The notes beneath the pieces are model-generated. The model was given only the letters and a program-made list of their open reading frames with translations, ran no database searches and was not told the origin of the DNA. 64,000 bases of DNA from Streptomyces sp. BK340. GTDB taxonomy: Bacteria; Actinomycetota; Actinomycetes; Streptomycetales; Streptomycetaceae. The stretch lies in the NCBI RefSeq assembly GCF_007827595.1, contig NZ_VISR01000017.1, positions 124,001 through 188,000 of the forward strand, read 5' to 3'. Shown piece by piece: positions 54,290 through 63,451 of the stretch; the first letter of the stretch is position 1, and every line of letters starts with the position of its first letter. Made by a program: the position numbers and the translations under genes.

Positions 54290-55468
54290 TTGAAATCGAG
54301 AAAACTGAGCCGTAAGGGGCGTCGCGCCGGCATAGTCTCGGTGGCGGCCGCCTCGGTCGTCGCCGGTGTGGCCCTGGTGCCCAACTGGAGCGCGGGCGCG
54401 GCGGTCGTGGACGACCCGACCGTGGACGCCGCGACCAAGGCGACCTTCCAGAAGCTGGCCGACGCGGTCTTCACGGACCGCACGGACGCCCTGGTGGACC
54501 GGAGCGACCAGCACCGCTCCAAGCCGCTGGCCGCCACTTTCTCCGGAGACGTCAAGCTGTCCTCGGGGCAGTCGCGCCAGGAGAACTCCGCGCTGACCGA
54601 ACTGCGCGGCCGCCAGTCCCGCCTCGCGAAGCTGGGCGAGAAGTACAGCAAGGCCAGCACCCGCGTCACGCTGGACGCGACGCGCGTGACCGGTCGCACG
54701 GCCAAGGCCGATGTCACCGAGACCACGGCGCTGACCTACGCGAAGGTCAAGGGCACCGAGCCGAAGACCACCGGCTTCCAGGCCCACCACGAGCTGACCT
54801 TCAAGGCCGACCAGCAGGGCAACTGGCAGCTGACCGGCGTCCGCGACACGGACGGCGGCTACCTCGCGGTGAACCAGGTCGCGAAGCCGTCCTCCGTGAA
54901 GGCCACCCCGGCCGACGACGGCCCGCCCAACGCGCCCCGTGCGGCCACCACGTGGCCCGCCCCGGCCAACCAGAAGAACATCACCACCGGCGCCTACGAC
55001 TACAAGGCGATGGTGGCGTACGCGACCAAGTACTGGAACAACTACAACCCCGGCTACCCGGACTACAACGGGCAGGGCGCGGGCGGCGACTGCACCAACT
55101 TCGTCAGCCAGTCCCTGAAGGCGGGCGGCTGGAAGCACGTGCCCGGCTACACGAACGACTTCCACAAGTGGTTCGGCAACGCCGACATCCAGTCGGACTC
55201 GTTCGTCGGCGTCAACGAGTTCTCCTGGTTCGCCCTGTCCTCCAAGCGCGTCACCAGCCTGGCGAACGTCTACCAGCTGGACATCGGTGACGTGCTGCAG
55301 ATGGACTTCAACAGGGACGGGTCCAAGGACCACTCCATGATCGTCACGTACCGCAGCCCGCAGGGCCTGCCGTACGTGACGTACCACTCCAACAACACCT
55401 ACAACCGGTCGGTGGCGAGCCTCGTCGCGTCGTACCCCAGCGCGGCTTTCTACGCCTACCGCACCTGA
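54290..55468 (+). CDS. Secreted amidase-domain protein (Amidase_6)
   Basis: 392 residues. Signal peptide with basic start (KSRKLSRKGRRAG) and hydrophobic core ending near residue 37. A beta-rich N-terminal region (40-210), then a papain-like amidase domain: GGDCTNFVSQSL (Cys), SKDHSMIVTY (His) and YVTYHSNNTYN (Asn). Probably hydrolyses peptidoglycan or peptide amides outside the cell. The start is TTG with AGGGGA seven bases upstream. The last 13 bases overlap the convergent DUF4383 gene. Confidence 0.9.
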   Translation: MKSRKLSRKGRRAGIVSVAAASVVAGVALVPNWSAGAAVVDDPTVDAATKATFQKLADAVFTDRTDALVDRSDQHRSKPLAATFSGDVKLSSGQSRQENSALTELRGRQSRLAKLGEKYSKASTRVTLDATRVTGRTAKADVTETTALTYAKVKGTEPKTTGFQAHHELTFKADQQGNWQLTGVRDTDGGYLAVNQVAKPSSVKATPADDGPPNAPRAATTWPAPANQKNITTGAYDYKAMVAYATKYWNNYNPGYPDYNGQGAGGDCTNFVSQSLKAGGWKHVPGYTNDFHKWFGNADIQSDSFVGVNEFSWFALSSKRVTSLANVYQLDIGDVLQMDFNRDGSKDHSMIVTYRSPQGLPYVTYHSNNTYNRSVASLVASYPSAAFYAYRT

Positions 55469-55995
55469 TCCCCGGTCGCATCGGTCCGCTGCCCCGCCTC
55501 GGGGTGGCGGGCCCGCCAGTACGGGTTGTCGTGCGGCAGGGTCGAGCCGACTCTGCCGTACATCCCGAACACCATGAGCAGCACGCCGACCACGAAGCTG
55601 AACAGCACGTTCTGGATCTTGAAGGCCAGGAAGTTGTAGTCGCCGTCGAGCAGGGCCAGGTTCAGGAAGCCGCTCAGGATGAACAGGATGCCCAGCGTCA
55701 TGTTCAGCGTCGACGCGAAGTTCCCGCCGATCACCATCCCGACGCAGAGCAGCAGCCCGACACAGACGGACAGGACGCTGAGCGTGCCGTTGGTGTTCAG
55801 GCCAAGGGTGGTGTTCCCGCCGGTGTCGAAGAAGCCGATGTTGTTCGTGAGGCCGAGAATGCCGAAGGCGAGCAGGAACAGGCCCATCAGGCCCGCGCCG
55901 ATCCGGTAGACGGTGTTCAGGCGATGGTCGACGGGGAGATGGTCGTCGAACCGGATCCGGTGACGCTCTCCCGTGTGCATGGTGTGTGAGGCCAT
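55456..55995 (-). CDS. DUF4383 membrane protein
   Basis: About 179 residues with four membrane helices (about 35-55, 72-95, 103-120 and 128-148), DUF4383 family, no known function. LPVDHRLNTVYRIGAGLMGL opens helix 1. Start ATG 55995 (MASHTMHTGERHR) with GGGAGG upstream. Its 3' end overlaps the amidase gene. Confidence 0.88.
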   Translation of the reverse strand: MASHTMHTGERHRIRFDDHLPVDHRLNTVYRIGAGLMGLFLLAFGILGLTNNIGFFDTGGNTTLGLNTNGTLSVLSVCVGLLLCVGMVIGGNFASTLNMTLGILFILSGFLNLALLDGDYNFLAFKIQNVLFSFVVGVLLMVFGMYGRVGSTLPHDNPYWRARHPEAGQRTDATGDQVR

Positions 55996-56075
55996 CTTCG
56001 CCTCCCTGTGCGTGCTGGCGGCGGCCCTACGTACCTCCACCCAATATCCGCCCGACGCGGCCCGGCGGCAACGGC

Positions 56076-57455
56076 TCAGTGCCCGGGGCCCCCGCGTTCC
56101 TCCCGGATCTGCGCCACCACACGGGCCGTGCTCTGCCGCACCGCGTCCGTCTCGGTCAGGAAGTGCCAGTAGTCGGGGTGCCGGCCCTCCAGCGTGCCGA
56201 TCGCCCGGTCCAGCCGTGCCACCGCGTCGTCCAGCGGCCGCGCGTGCCGCGGATCCGGGGTCGTACGGCCGGTCATGGCCAGCCGCTGGGCGTCCCGGAT
56301 CGCGAACCGGGTCCGCTGGATCTCCTGCTCCGGATCCTTCTGCACGGCGTTCAGCCGGGTCAGCCGGTCACCGGCGGCCGACACGGCCTCGTCCGTGGTG
56401 TTCAGCAGTGCCCGTACCGTCGACAGCAGCGAGGTGGCGTCCGGCCAGCGCTGGGTGTCCCGGGCGGCCTGGGCCTCGCGCAGTTTCAGCTCGGCCTGCC
56501 GCACGTTCTCCGCGGCCTGGGCCGGCACCTGCTGCAGGTCCTGCCAGCACGCGGCGGCGAACCGCCGCCGCAGCTCGCTCAGCACCGGGTCCACCTGACC
56601 CGCCCGGGTGGTCAGCGCCTGGGCCCGGGTGCGCAGGCTCACCAGCCGGTGGTCGATCTCGGCCGCCTTCTGCGGCAGCCGCTCCGCCTCGGCCCGGATC
56701 GCCGCGGACTCCCGCTGCACCCGCTCGGCCCGCTCCAGCGTCGGCGCCACCCCGTGCTGACCGGCTCCCTGGTTCAGCCTGGTCAGCTCGGGCGAGAGCG
56801 CGGCGAGCCGCGCGGCGAGGTCGTCGGCCCGCAGGCCCTTCTCCCGTACGGCGTCCAGCGCGTTGCTCGCGCCCAGCAGCGCCTGCCGGGCCCGCTCCAC
56901 GGCCGGGGCGAGCCGGGCCAGCTGGGTCTCGGCCTTGCCGAGCAGCGGCCCGAGGGAGCTGCCGAAGCGGTCCAGCTCCTGCTTGACCCGCACCAGTTCG
57001 TCCTTGGCCGCGGTCAGCTCGCCGCGCGCCCGGGCGGCCGCCGCGGCCTCCAGGTCGTCCCGGTCCAGGTCATGGGCGTCCACGGCCTGGATGTAGTGCT
57101 GACTGACCTCGTCGATCCGGCCGCCCAGCGCCGCGAAGTCGGCCACCGCGCGCCGGGCGGCGGGGGAGTCGTCGACGGCCGAGATGGTCTCGATGGAGAT
57201 CCGCAGGTCCCGCTGGGCCGTGTCCAGCTCGTAGAACGCGGCCGCGGCGGCGTCCTTCGCCGCCTGCGCCTCGGCCCGCTGGCTCTCCGCGCGGCCGCCG
57301 AACCAGCGCCGGGTGCCGCCGCCTGCGAACGCGGCGGGCAGCGCGAGCGCGGCGAGCACCGGCAGGCTCATCAGGATGAGGGTGTCGCGCAGAGCCGAGG
57401 GGGCGCCCGAAGGAGGGTGCGACCTCGTCGCCGGCGTGCCCGGTGTCGCCGTCAC
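56076..57455 (-). CDS. Coiled-coil protein with one membrane segment
   Basis: 459 residues, start GTG with GAGAGGG upstream. A membrane helix lies at about residues 23-46 (LRDTLILMSLPVLAALALPA), followed by roughly 360 residues of heptad-rich, Ala/Glu/Arg helix (for instance AKDELVRVKQELDRFGSSLG). No catalytic domain is visible. It may be a structural or scaffolding envelope protein. Not recognised beyond that. Confidence 0.8.
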   Translation of the reverse strand: MTATPGTPATRSHPPSGAPSALRDTLILMSLPVLAALALPAAFAGGGTRRWFGGRAESQRAEAQAAKDAAAAAFYELDTAQRDLRISIETISAVDDSPAARRAVADFAALGGRIDEVSQHYIQAVDAHDLDRDDLEAAAAARARGELTAAKDELVRVKQELDRFGSSLGPLLGKAETQLARLAPAVERARQALLGASNALDAVREKGLRADDLAARLAALSPELTRLNQGAGQHGVAPTLERAERVQRESAAIRAEAERLPQKAAEIDHRLVSLRTRAQALTTRAGQVDPVLSELRRRFAAACWQDLQQVPAQAAENVRQAELKLREAQAARDTQRWPDATSLLSTVRALLNTTDEAVSAAGDRLTRLNAVQKDPEQEIQRTRFAIRDAQRLAMTGRTTPDPRHARPLDDAVARLDRAIGTLEGRHPDYWHFLTETDAVRQSTARVVAQIREERGGPGH

Positions 57456-57637
57456 ATCCCTCTCCCGTGCTGTTGTTCGCCCTGGGTGGTGTCATTCTCC
57501 CACCCGTTCAGGACGAACACACGGGCCGGTCAGTTCGCCGTGTGCACCGTCACTTTTCCGCCCCTCGGGAGCCGTCCCCGCCCCGGACGGGGTTTGCGGC
57601 ACAGCCCCCCTGGCCATGTAGGCTGTCGACCTGTCCC

Positions 57638-57712
<75 letters not shown>

Positions 57713-57724
57713 GAAGAAACGAGA

Positions 57725-57754
57725 AGCCCCCCGACCGGTCCCGGTCGGGGGGCT
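57725..57754 (+). terminator. tRNA terminator
   Basis: 13-bp perfect stem AGCCCCCCGACCG/CGGTCGGGGGGCT with loop GTCC, then TTCGTG, directly after the tRNA. Confidence 0.85.
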
Positions 57755-57780
57755 TTCGTGTGTGACCCCTCGTCCCCGGC

Positions 57781-58122
57781 TCACTCCTGGTCGGCCGCCG
57801 CCTCGCGGGCGTGCTTCAGCTTCGTGCGGGCCTCGACCCGCTCCGCCGCCGTGACCTCGGACCAGAAGCGGTGGCCGCTGACGAACACCGCCAGCTCGTG
57901 CTCGCGCCGGCGCAGCTTCTCCACCTCGGCCTGCTCGTCCGGCGTCCAGCCGGGGGAGGCGGGCCGCTCCACCTTCCGCCAGCCGCTGTCGTCGCTGAAG
58001 CCGTCCATCGGCTCGACCGACCAGGGAAGCCGCTTGAGCAGGGCCGACAGCTCGGCCCGGACCTGATGCAGCTCCTCCTGACCGGCGAGGAGGTCACTGG
58101 GGAATTCATAGGTCGTAGCCAC
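57781..58122 (-). CDS. Small conserved hypothetical protein
   Basis: 113 residues, soluble, with two amphipathic helical stretches (AGQEELHQVRAELSALLKRL and EQAEVEKLRRREHELAVFVS). No family recognised. Convergent with the tRNA gene. Codon use is normal for the genome, and the ATG (MATTYEFPSD) starts cleanly. Confidence 0.75.
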   Translation of the reverse strand: MATTYEFPSDLLAGQEELHQVRAELSALLKRLPWSVEPMDGFSDDSGWRKVERPASPGWTPDEQAEVEKLRRREHELAVFVSGHRFWSEVTAAERVEARTKLKHAREAAADQE

Positions 58123-58203
58123 GCGGCAATGCTACGCCTGTTCGATTTTGGGTGGCGAGTTCGGTTGCGAGGTTCACGCGAACGAGTAGCGCCCGCCCCC
58201 GGC

Positions 58204-59100
58204 TCAGTGGCCGGCGGCGCGCAGTTCCCGCACCAGGCGGGCCGCCACCGGCACCGGCACGCCGTGCCGGTCCGCCGCGCGCAGCAACGCCCCGCCGATG
58301 GCGTCGAGTTCGAGGGGCCGGCCCGCCTCGGCGTCGCGCTGCATGGAGGACTTGGCGGCCGGCGGGAAGGCGTCGTACCGGGCCAGGGCCCGGGCCGGGT
58401 CCGTGGGGGCGCCGCAGGCCCGGCTGACCGCGGTGGTCTCGGCGACCAGCGCCTCCAGCTCCTCGCGGTGGCGGGTGCGGATCTCACCGAGAGGGAGGCC
58501 GTAGCGGGTGGTGAGCAGGGCGAAGGGCGCCAGGAACGACATCTTCGACCAGAGGGCCGTCGTCTCGTCCTCGAGCACGCGGGTGGTCACGCCCGCGCCG
58601 GAGAGGGTGGCGGCCAGGGCTTCGAGGCGGGGGCGGGCCGCCGTGTCGCCGGTCAGGTCCACTTCGACGAAGTCGCTCCCGTGTTCGATCAGGCCGGGGG
58701 TCAGGCGGGTCGACTCCACTCGGATCACCGCGGGGGCCACCTGGCCGGGCCGGTAGCGGGCGCGCAGGGCCGCGGGGTGTTCGACGCCGTTCAGGAGCGG
58801 TACGACGAGGGCGTCCCCGAGGACGGCGGACGGGACGCGGGTGAGGGCGGCGTCCAGGGTGGTGTGCTTGACGGCGATCACGCAGGCGTCGACCGGCTCG
58901 CGCAGCTCGGTGTCCGCCTCCACCGGTGCGGTGAACTCGCCGAACCGGCGGCTGCGGACCCGGATTCCGGTGTCGCGCAGGGTGTCGGCGGTGGCCTGCC
59001 GGGCCAGGCAGACGACGCGGTTGCCGGCGCGGGACAGGAGGGCGGCGAGGAGGCCGCCGGTGCCGCCGGGGCCCAGGATCGCCACGGTGTGCTTCGTCAT
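58204..59100 (-). CDS. Ketopantoate reductase-like (ApbA/PanE) oxidoreductase
   Basis: 298 residues. HTVAILGPGGTGGLLAALLS is the Rossmann nucleotide loop, and ACVIAVKHTTLDAAL and PLLNGVEHPAAL (conserved Asn, Glu) belong to the KPR fold. The C-terminal helical domain has the usual KMSFLAPFALLTTRYGL. It reduces 2-dehydropantoate to pantoate or a related keto acid. Start ATG 59100 with AGAGGA upstream. Divergent from DUF2277. Confidence 0.9.
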   Translation of the reverse strand: MTKHTVAILGPGGTGGLLAALLSRAGNRVVCLARQATADTLRDTGIRVRSRRFGEFTAPVEADTELREPVDACVIAVKHTTLDAALTRVPSAVLGDALVVPLLNGVEHPAALRARYRPGQVAPAVIRVESTRLTPGLIEHGSDFVEVDLTGDTAARPRLEALAATLSGAGVTTRVLEDETTALWSKMSFLAPFALLTTRYGLPLGEIRTRHREELEALVAETTAVSRACGAPTDPARALARYDAFPPAAKSSMQRDAEAGRPLELDAIGGALLRAADRHGVPVPVAARLVRELRAAGH

Positions 59101-59193
59101 GAGGATGTTCCTCTCGTCGGTCGGCCCCGGGAGTCGGTGGCCGCCTTCGGTGCGATCCTCGCAGGGGCGCGCGCCGTGCGTGAGACTGGGGGC

Positions 59194-59427
59194 ATGTGCC
59201 GGAGTATCAAGACGCTGCGTCCGCCCGTACTGCCCGGAGATGCCACCGAGGACGACATCCACGCCGCCGCGCTGCAGTACGTGCGGAAGGTCTCGGGGTT
59301 CCGGGCGCCTGCCGCCCACAACCGCGAGGTGTTCGAACAGGCCGTGCGGGCCGTCGCCGAGGCCACGGCGGAGCTGCTGGGCGGGCTGGAGGTGCGGGGG
59401 CAGTCCGTGCGGGGCGCGGCGGGGTAG
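59194..59427 (+). CDS. DUF2277 family protein
   Basis: 77-residue small protein beginning with the family hallmark MCRSIKTLRPP and containing LQYVRKVSGFRAPA. GGGGG lies a few bases before the ATG. Function unknown; widespread in actinobacteria. Confidence 0.88.
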   Translation: MCRSIKTLRPPVLPGDATEDDIHAAALQYVRKVSGFRAPAAHNREVFEQAVRAVAEATAELLGGLEVRGQSVRGAAG

Positions 59428-60055
59428 GACCCGCGTCCACAGGTGCCCGGAGCGGGGGCCGGTCGCCGCGCGGTCCGGTCACGCCGCCCGTGCCGTCGCC
59501 GGGCGCGGTCCGAGGGCGCCGTCGTGCCGCCACGACCGGACGTCGTCGCCGTCTCCCGCGATGTCGTGGCGGCCGCCGTGTCCTTGGGGGGTCGAGCCGC
59601 GGTCTGCGCAGGCCGAGCCCGTCGTCGCACGGCTCACCGCGGCCCGCGCGGGCGCCGTCGGCCGGCCCGACGGCGCCGGGCCGCGCAGCGCGCTCCCGGC
59701 CGGACCGGTCCCGCTCGGCCGGCCCATGACCAACACCCGGGTCCACGTCCTCGACGCCCGGCTCAACCCGGTGCCGGACGGTGTCACCGGTGACCTGTAC
59801 GTGGCGGGCACCGGCGTGGCCCGCGGCTACCTCCACCGCCCCGCACCGACCGGCGAGCGGTTCGTGGCCGACCCGGGCCGGTGCGTCACCCGGCCGCGTT
59901 GGACGATCCCCGCCGCAACCGGTACGGCCGGCTCCTCGCCCTGATCAACGGCCGGCCCGTCCCGGACCCGCTGACTCCCGTGATCGAATGGGCAGTTGCG
60001 GCGCTGACACGGGAACGGACCGGTGACAGGGCCGTCGAGCGATCGGGAGGACCGA
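59428..60055. other. Gap with a degenerate NRPS fragment
   Basis: 628 bases with no intact gene. It contains the adenylation-domain relic described separately, with frames broken before and after it. From 59881 another open frame (LDDPRRNRYGRLLALINGRP) continues without recognisable similarity. Confidence 0.6.
59690..59880 (+). pseudogene. Relic of an NRPS adenylation domain
   Basis: One frame reads VPLGRPMTNTRVHVLDAR, then VPDGVTGDLYVAGTGVARGY and LHRPAPTGERFVADPG. This is the A6-A7 region and the A8 start of nonribosomal peptide synthetase adenylation domains (usually GELYIAGAGVARGYL...RP.LTAERF). Before it the NLYGPTE region is unrecognisable, and after it the YRTGDL and A10 motifs are absent. 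It is about 60 residues out of roughly 500, so the gene is dead. Confidence 0.65.
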
Positions 60056-60637
60056 ATGTCCACGACACGGCTGGACGTGGCCGCCACCCCCTCGGGCCCC
60101 GCTCTCCTGCTGAGACCGTGGTGCCCGGCGGACGCGGCCGCGCTGGTCGAGGCGTACCGCGACGCCGCCCTGCGCCGCTGGACCAGCGGGGTGGTGGAGG
60201 ACGAGGCGGGCGCGGTCCGGTGGATCGGGGCGCAGGCGCGCGGGTGGGAGGAGCGGCGTCGGTTCGCCTTCGCCGTCGTGGAGTCCGGTCCCGAGCCGGA
60301 GCGGGTGCTGGGGCACGCGGTCCTGAAGTTCGCCGAGGCCCCGGGCGCCCCCTCCGCCGAGGTCGGCTACTGGACGGCGGCCCCCGCGCGCGGCCGGGGG
60401 GTGGCACCGCGCGCGCTGCACGCGCTGACCGACTGGGCCTTCGCGGCCTTCGGCGGGGACGGACTGACCCGCCTCGAACTGCTCCACCAGGCGGACAACG
60501 CGGCCTCGTGCCGGGTGGCGCGCAAGTGCGGGTACGAGCTGGCCCGGCTGCTTCCGGCGGCGCCGCCCGCCTTCCCGCTCGACGGGCATGTGCATGTGCG
60601 GGAGTTCGGCCGGGAACCCGGAGCCGGCGCGCCCTGA
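60056..60637 (+). CDS. GNAT acetyltransferase (RimJ/RimL type)
   Basis: About 193 residues from ATG 60056 with GGGAGG five bases upstream. LLLRPWCPADAAALVEAYRD is the N-terminal strand/helix; EVGYWTAAPARGRGVAPRAL is motif A (RGRGVA); LELLHQADNAASCRVARKCG is the characteristic RimJ/L ending. Acetylates a small molecule or protein N-terminus; substrate unknown. Confidence 0.9.
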   Translation: MSTTRLDVAATPSGPALLLRPWCPADAAALVEAYRDAALRRWTSGVVEDEAGAVRWIGAQARGWEERRRFAFAVVESGPEPERVLGHAVLKFAEAPGAPSAEVGYWTAAPARGRGVAPRALHALTDWAFAAFGGDGLTRLELLHQADNAASCRVARKCGYELARLLPAAPPAFPLDGHVHVREFGREPGAGAP

Positions 60638-60782
60638 GTGTGCGGCCATGACCGGAATGACGGACAACCCGGGCCGGGGAAGAGCTGCTTGAGGCGGACG
60701 GGCCCGGGGGGCGCACCGCCCGGCGGGCCCCGGACAGGCATGATGAGGCGGACCGTCCGCTTCCAGTCGGCGGTCTGCTGCC

Positions 60783-62705
60783 ATGCGCCCCACACGCCCG
60801 GGAGTCACGTCGTTGTCTGCACCGATCCAGGAATCCCCCACGGTCTCCGTCGCCCTGGTCGGGGCCGGACCCCGCGGAACCAGCGTCCTGGAGCGCCTCT
60901 GCGCCTCCGCGCCGGAACTCCTTCCGCCGGGCGTCCGGCTGACGGTCCACGTGATCGACTCGGCGCCGCCCGGCCCGGGCCGGGTCTGGCGGCCCACGCA
61001 GTCGGCCGAGCTGCTGATGAACACCGTGGCGAGCCAGGTGACGCTGTTCACCGACGCCAGCGTGGACTGCTCGGGCCCGATCCGCCCCGGCCCCAGCCTG
61101 CACGAGTGGGCGGACGGAACGCTGGGCCCGGACGACTACCCCTCCCGCGCCCACTACGGCCGCTACCTGGAGTGGGTGTTCGCGCGGACCGTCCGGGCGG
61201 CCCCGCACGCGGTGCGCGTCGAGACCCACCGGGCCCGCGCCGTACGGCTGGACGACGGACCCGGCGGCGGCCAGACGCTCACCCTCGACGACGGCCGGGT
61301 GCTGTCCGGGCTGGCCGCGGTGGTGCTGGCCCAGGGACACCTGCCGACGGCGCCGGACGCGGAACAGGAGCGGGCGGCCGGACACGCCGAGCGGTACGGC
61401 CTGCGCCACATACCCCCCGCCAATCCGGCCGATGTCGACCTCTCCCCGCTCGCGCCCGGCGAACCGGTACTGCTGCGCGGCCTGGGCCTCAACTTCTTCG
61501 ACCACATGGCCCTGTTGACCACGGGCCGGGGCGGGCGCTTCGTCCGCGCCGCCGACGGCGCCCTGCACTACCGGCCCTCCGGACAGGAGCCGCGCGTGTA
61601 CGCGGGTTCACGGCGGGGGGTGCCGTACCAGGCGCGCGGGGACAACGGGAAGGGCCCGTACGGCCGCCATTTTCCGCTGGTGCTCACCCCCGAGGTCACG
61701 GCGGGCTTCCGCAAGCGCGCCGACTCCGGTGAGCCGCCCGACTTCCTCTCGGAGATATGGCCGTTGGTCGCGAAGGAGGTGGAGACGGTCTACTACGGAG
61801 CGCTGACCGGCCGGCCCGACTTCACCGGCCGCTTCCTCGCCGTGCCGCACGGGGATCCCCGGGAGGCGGAGCTGCTGGAGGAGTACGGGGTCGGCGCCGG
61901 GGACCGCTGGAGCTGGGAGCGGATCTCCCGGCCGTACGGGGAGCGGGAGTTCGCGGAGAGCGGGCAGTGGCGGGCGTGGCTGCTGGCGTATCTGCGCGAG
62001 GACGCGACGCAGGCCGCCCTGGGCAACGTGCGCGGACCGCTGAAGGCGGCGCTGGACGTGCTGCGTGATCTGCGCAACGAGATACGCCTGGTGGTGGACC
62101 ACGGCGGCCTGACCGGCGACTCCCGGCGTGCCCACCTGGACCGCTGGTACACCCCGCTCAACGCCTTCCTGTCCATCGGCCCGCCGCGGCGCCGGATCGA
62201 GGAACTGGCGGCCCTGGTCGAGGCGGGCGTGGTCGAGGTGCTGGGGCCGCGTCTGGAGGTCCGGGCCGGGCAGGGGGCGTGGGTGGCCCGCTCGCCGGCC
62301 GTGCCGGGGTCGGCGGTGCGTGTGACGACCCTCATAGAGGCGCGTCTTCCGGAACCCGATCTGCGGCGCACGTCCGACGAGTTGCTCGCCGGGCTGCTGG
62401 CGAGCGGCGCCTGCCGGCCGCACATCGTGGACGGTTACGAAACCGGAGGGCTGGACGTGACACGGCGTCCCTATCGTCTGATTGATCGTCAGGACCAGGT
62501 GCACGCACGGCGGTTCGCACTCGGTGTGCCGACGGAGGGTGTGCACTGGGTGACGGCAGCGGGCGCTCGTCCAGGGGTGGATTCGGTCACGCTTTCGGAT
62601 GCCGACGCGGTGGCGCGAGCCGTCCTACGTGCGGCCGCGGCCGATGCGGAACCGCAAGCGGAAGCGGAACCATGGCCAAATGTTGAACTTGCAAGCATGA
62701 ATTAG
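60783..62705 (+). CDS. Large FAD/NAD(P)-binding protein
   Basis: 640 residues. SVALVGAGPRGTSVLERLCA is the GxGxxG dinucleotide site, and VVLAQGHLPTAPDAE the second conserved block, as in the FAD_NAD_binding_9 family. A long middle and C-terminal part has no known domain that I recognise. Relatives are often near siderophore or natural-product genes. The start may be ATG 60783 or TTG 60813. The stop codon lies inside an iron box, which could control the next gene rather than this one. Confidence 0.85.
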   Translation: MRPTRPGVTSLSAPIQESPTVSVALVGAGPRGTSVLERLCASAPELLPPGVRLTVHVIDSAPPGPGRVWRPTQSAELLMNTVASQVTLFTDASVDCSGPIRPGPSLHEWADGTLGPDDYPSRAHYGRYLEWVFARTVRAAPHAVRVETHRARAVRLDDGPGGGQTLTLDDGRVLSGLAAVVLAQGHLPTAPDAEQERAAGHAERYGLRHIPPANPADVDLSPLAPGEPVLLRGLGLNFFDHMALLTTGRGGRFVRAADGALHYRPSGQEPRVYAGSRRGVPYQARGDNGKGPYGRHFPLVLTPEVTAGFRKRADSGEPPDFLSEIWPLVAKEVETVYYGALTGRPDFTGRFLAVPHGDPREAELLEEYGVGAGDRWSWERISRPYGEREFAESGQWRAWLLAYLREDATQAALGNVRGPLKAALDVLRDLRNEIRLVVDHGGLTGDSRRAHLDRWYTPLNAFLSIGPPRRRIEELAALVEAGVVEVLGPRLEVRAGQGAWVARSPAVPGSAVRVTTLIEARLPEPDLRRTSDELLAGLLASGACRPHIVDGYETGGLDVTRRPYRLIDRQDQVHARRFALGVPTEGVHWVTAAGARPGVDSVTLSDADAVARAVLRAAAADAEPQAEAEPWPNVELASMN

Positions 62706-62720
62706 GTACGCCTAACCTGG
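62702..62720. promoter_or_regulatory. Candidate DmdR/IdeR iron box
   Basis: TTAGGTACGCCTAACCTGG agrees with the actinobacterial iron-box consensus TTAGGTTAGGCTAACCTAA at 14 of 19 positions, including both half-site cores TTAGGT and CTAACCT. It overlaps the TAG of the FAD protein gene and lies about 85 bases before doxX. Confidence 0.6.
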
Positions 62721-62803
62721 ATCCCTCGTTCGGTACCGCCGCCCCCACGACCGGCCCCGTCCCCGGCCGGCCGGCCACACCGACACCGAAGAGGAGCCCC
62801 CTC

Positions 62804-63259
62804 ATGTCTGCACGTCTCAACTCCGCTCAGCCGTACGTCATCGGCCTCTTCCGCATCGTCATCGGCCTGCTGTTCGCCGTGCACGGTGCCGCCTCGCTCT
62901 TCGGCGTCCTCGGCGGCGCCGTCGGCACCGACGGCGGCACGATCCCGTCCGGCACCTGGCCCGGCTGGTACGCGGCCGTGATCCAGCTGGTCGCCGGCGG
63001 CCTGGTCCTGCTCGGCCTCGGCACCCGCGGCGCAGCGCTGATCGCCTCCGGCTCGATGGCGTACGCGTACTTCGACGTCCACCAGCAGGCCGCCCTGTGG
63101 CCCATCCAGAACGGCGGCGAGCTGTCGGCCCTGTTCAGCTGGGCCTTCCTCCTGCTGGTCTTCACCGGCTCCGGCGCCTTCGGTCTGGACCGGCTGTTCG
63201 CACGGCGCGCGGACGAGACGCGGCAGTCGGCCACGGAACGGGCCCCGATGGCGGCCTGA
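62804..63259 (+). CDS. DoxX-family membrane protein
   Basis: 151 residues with four membrane helices. FRIVIGLLFAVHGAASLFG is helix 1, with the family glycine pattern; QLVAGGLVLLGLGTRGAALI is helix 2-3 text. DoxX relatives are linked to redox or thiol stress complexes. Start ATG with GAGGAG upstream. An iron box precedes it, so expression may be iron-dependent. Confidence 0.92.
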   Translation: MSARLNSAQPYVIGLFRIVIGLLFAVHGAASLFGVLGGAVGTDGGTIPSGTWPGWYAAVIQLVAGGLVLLGLGTRGAALIASGSMAYAYFDVHQQAALWPIQNGGELSALFSWAFLLLVFTGSGAFGLDRLFARRADETRQSATERAPMAA

Positions 63260-63271
63260 CCGCCCCGCCGG

Positions 63272-63315
63272 GCGACGGCGCCCTTCCCCTGTCGAGCGGG
63301 GAGGGGCGCCGTCGC
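63272..63315 (+). terminator. Terminator after doxX
   Basis: 18-base arms GCGACGGCGCCCTTCCCC and GGGGAGGGGCGCCGTCGC pair with one G-T, loop of eight bases, 12 bases past the stop. Confidence 0.8.
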
Positions 63316-63451
63316 TCATGTGCGGGGGTGCCGTCGCCGTCGAGCACGTGCGTGAACACGCTGTGTCGACACATGTGCCCCCCCGAACCCTCCTGTCACA
63401 CCCCCGGCGTACGCTGTATGGCTGTCATGGGGGAGCAACGGGGGAGTTGTC

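Noticed and set aside
59881..60651. Open frame beginning MRHPAALDDPRRNRYGRL
   Set aside because: Overlaps the GNAT gene in another frame; only the first 50 residues look protein-like and I do not recognise them.
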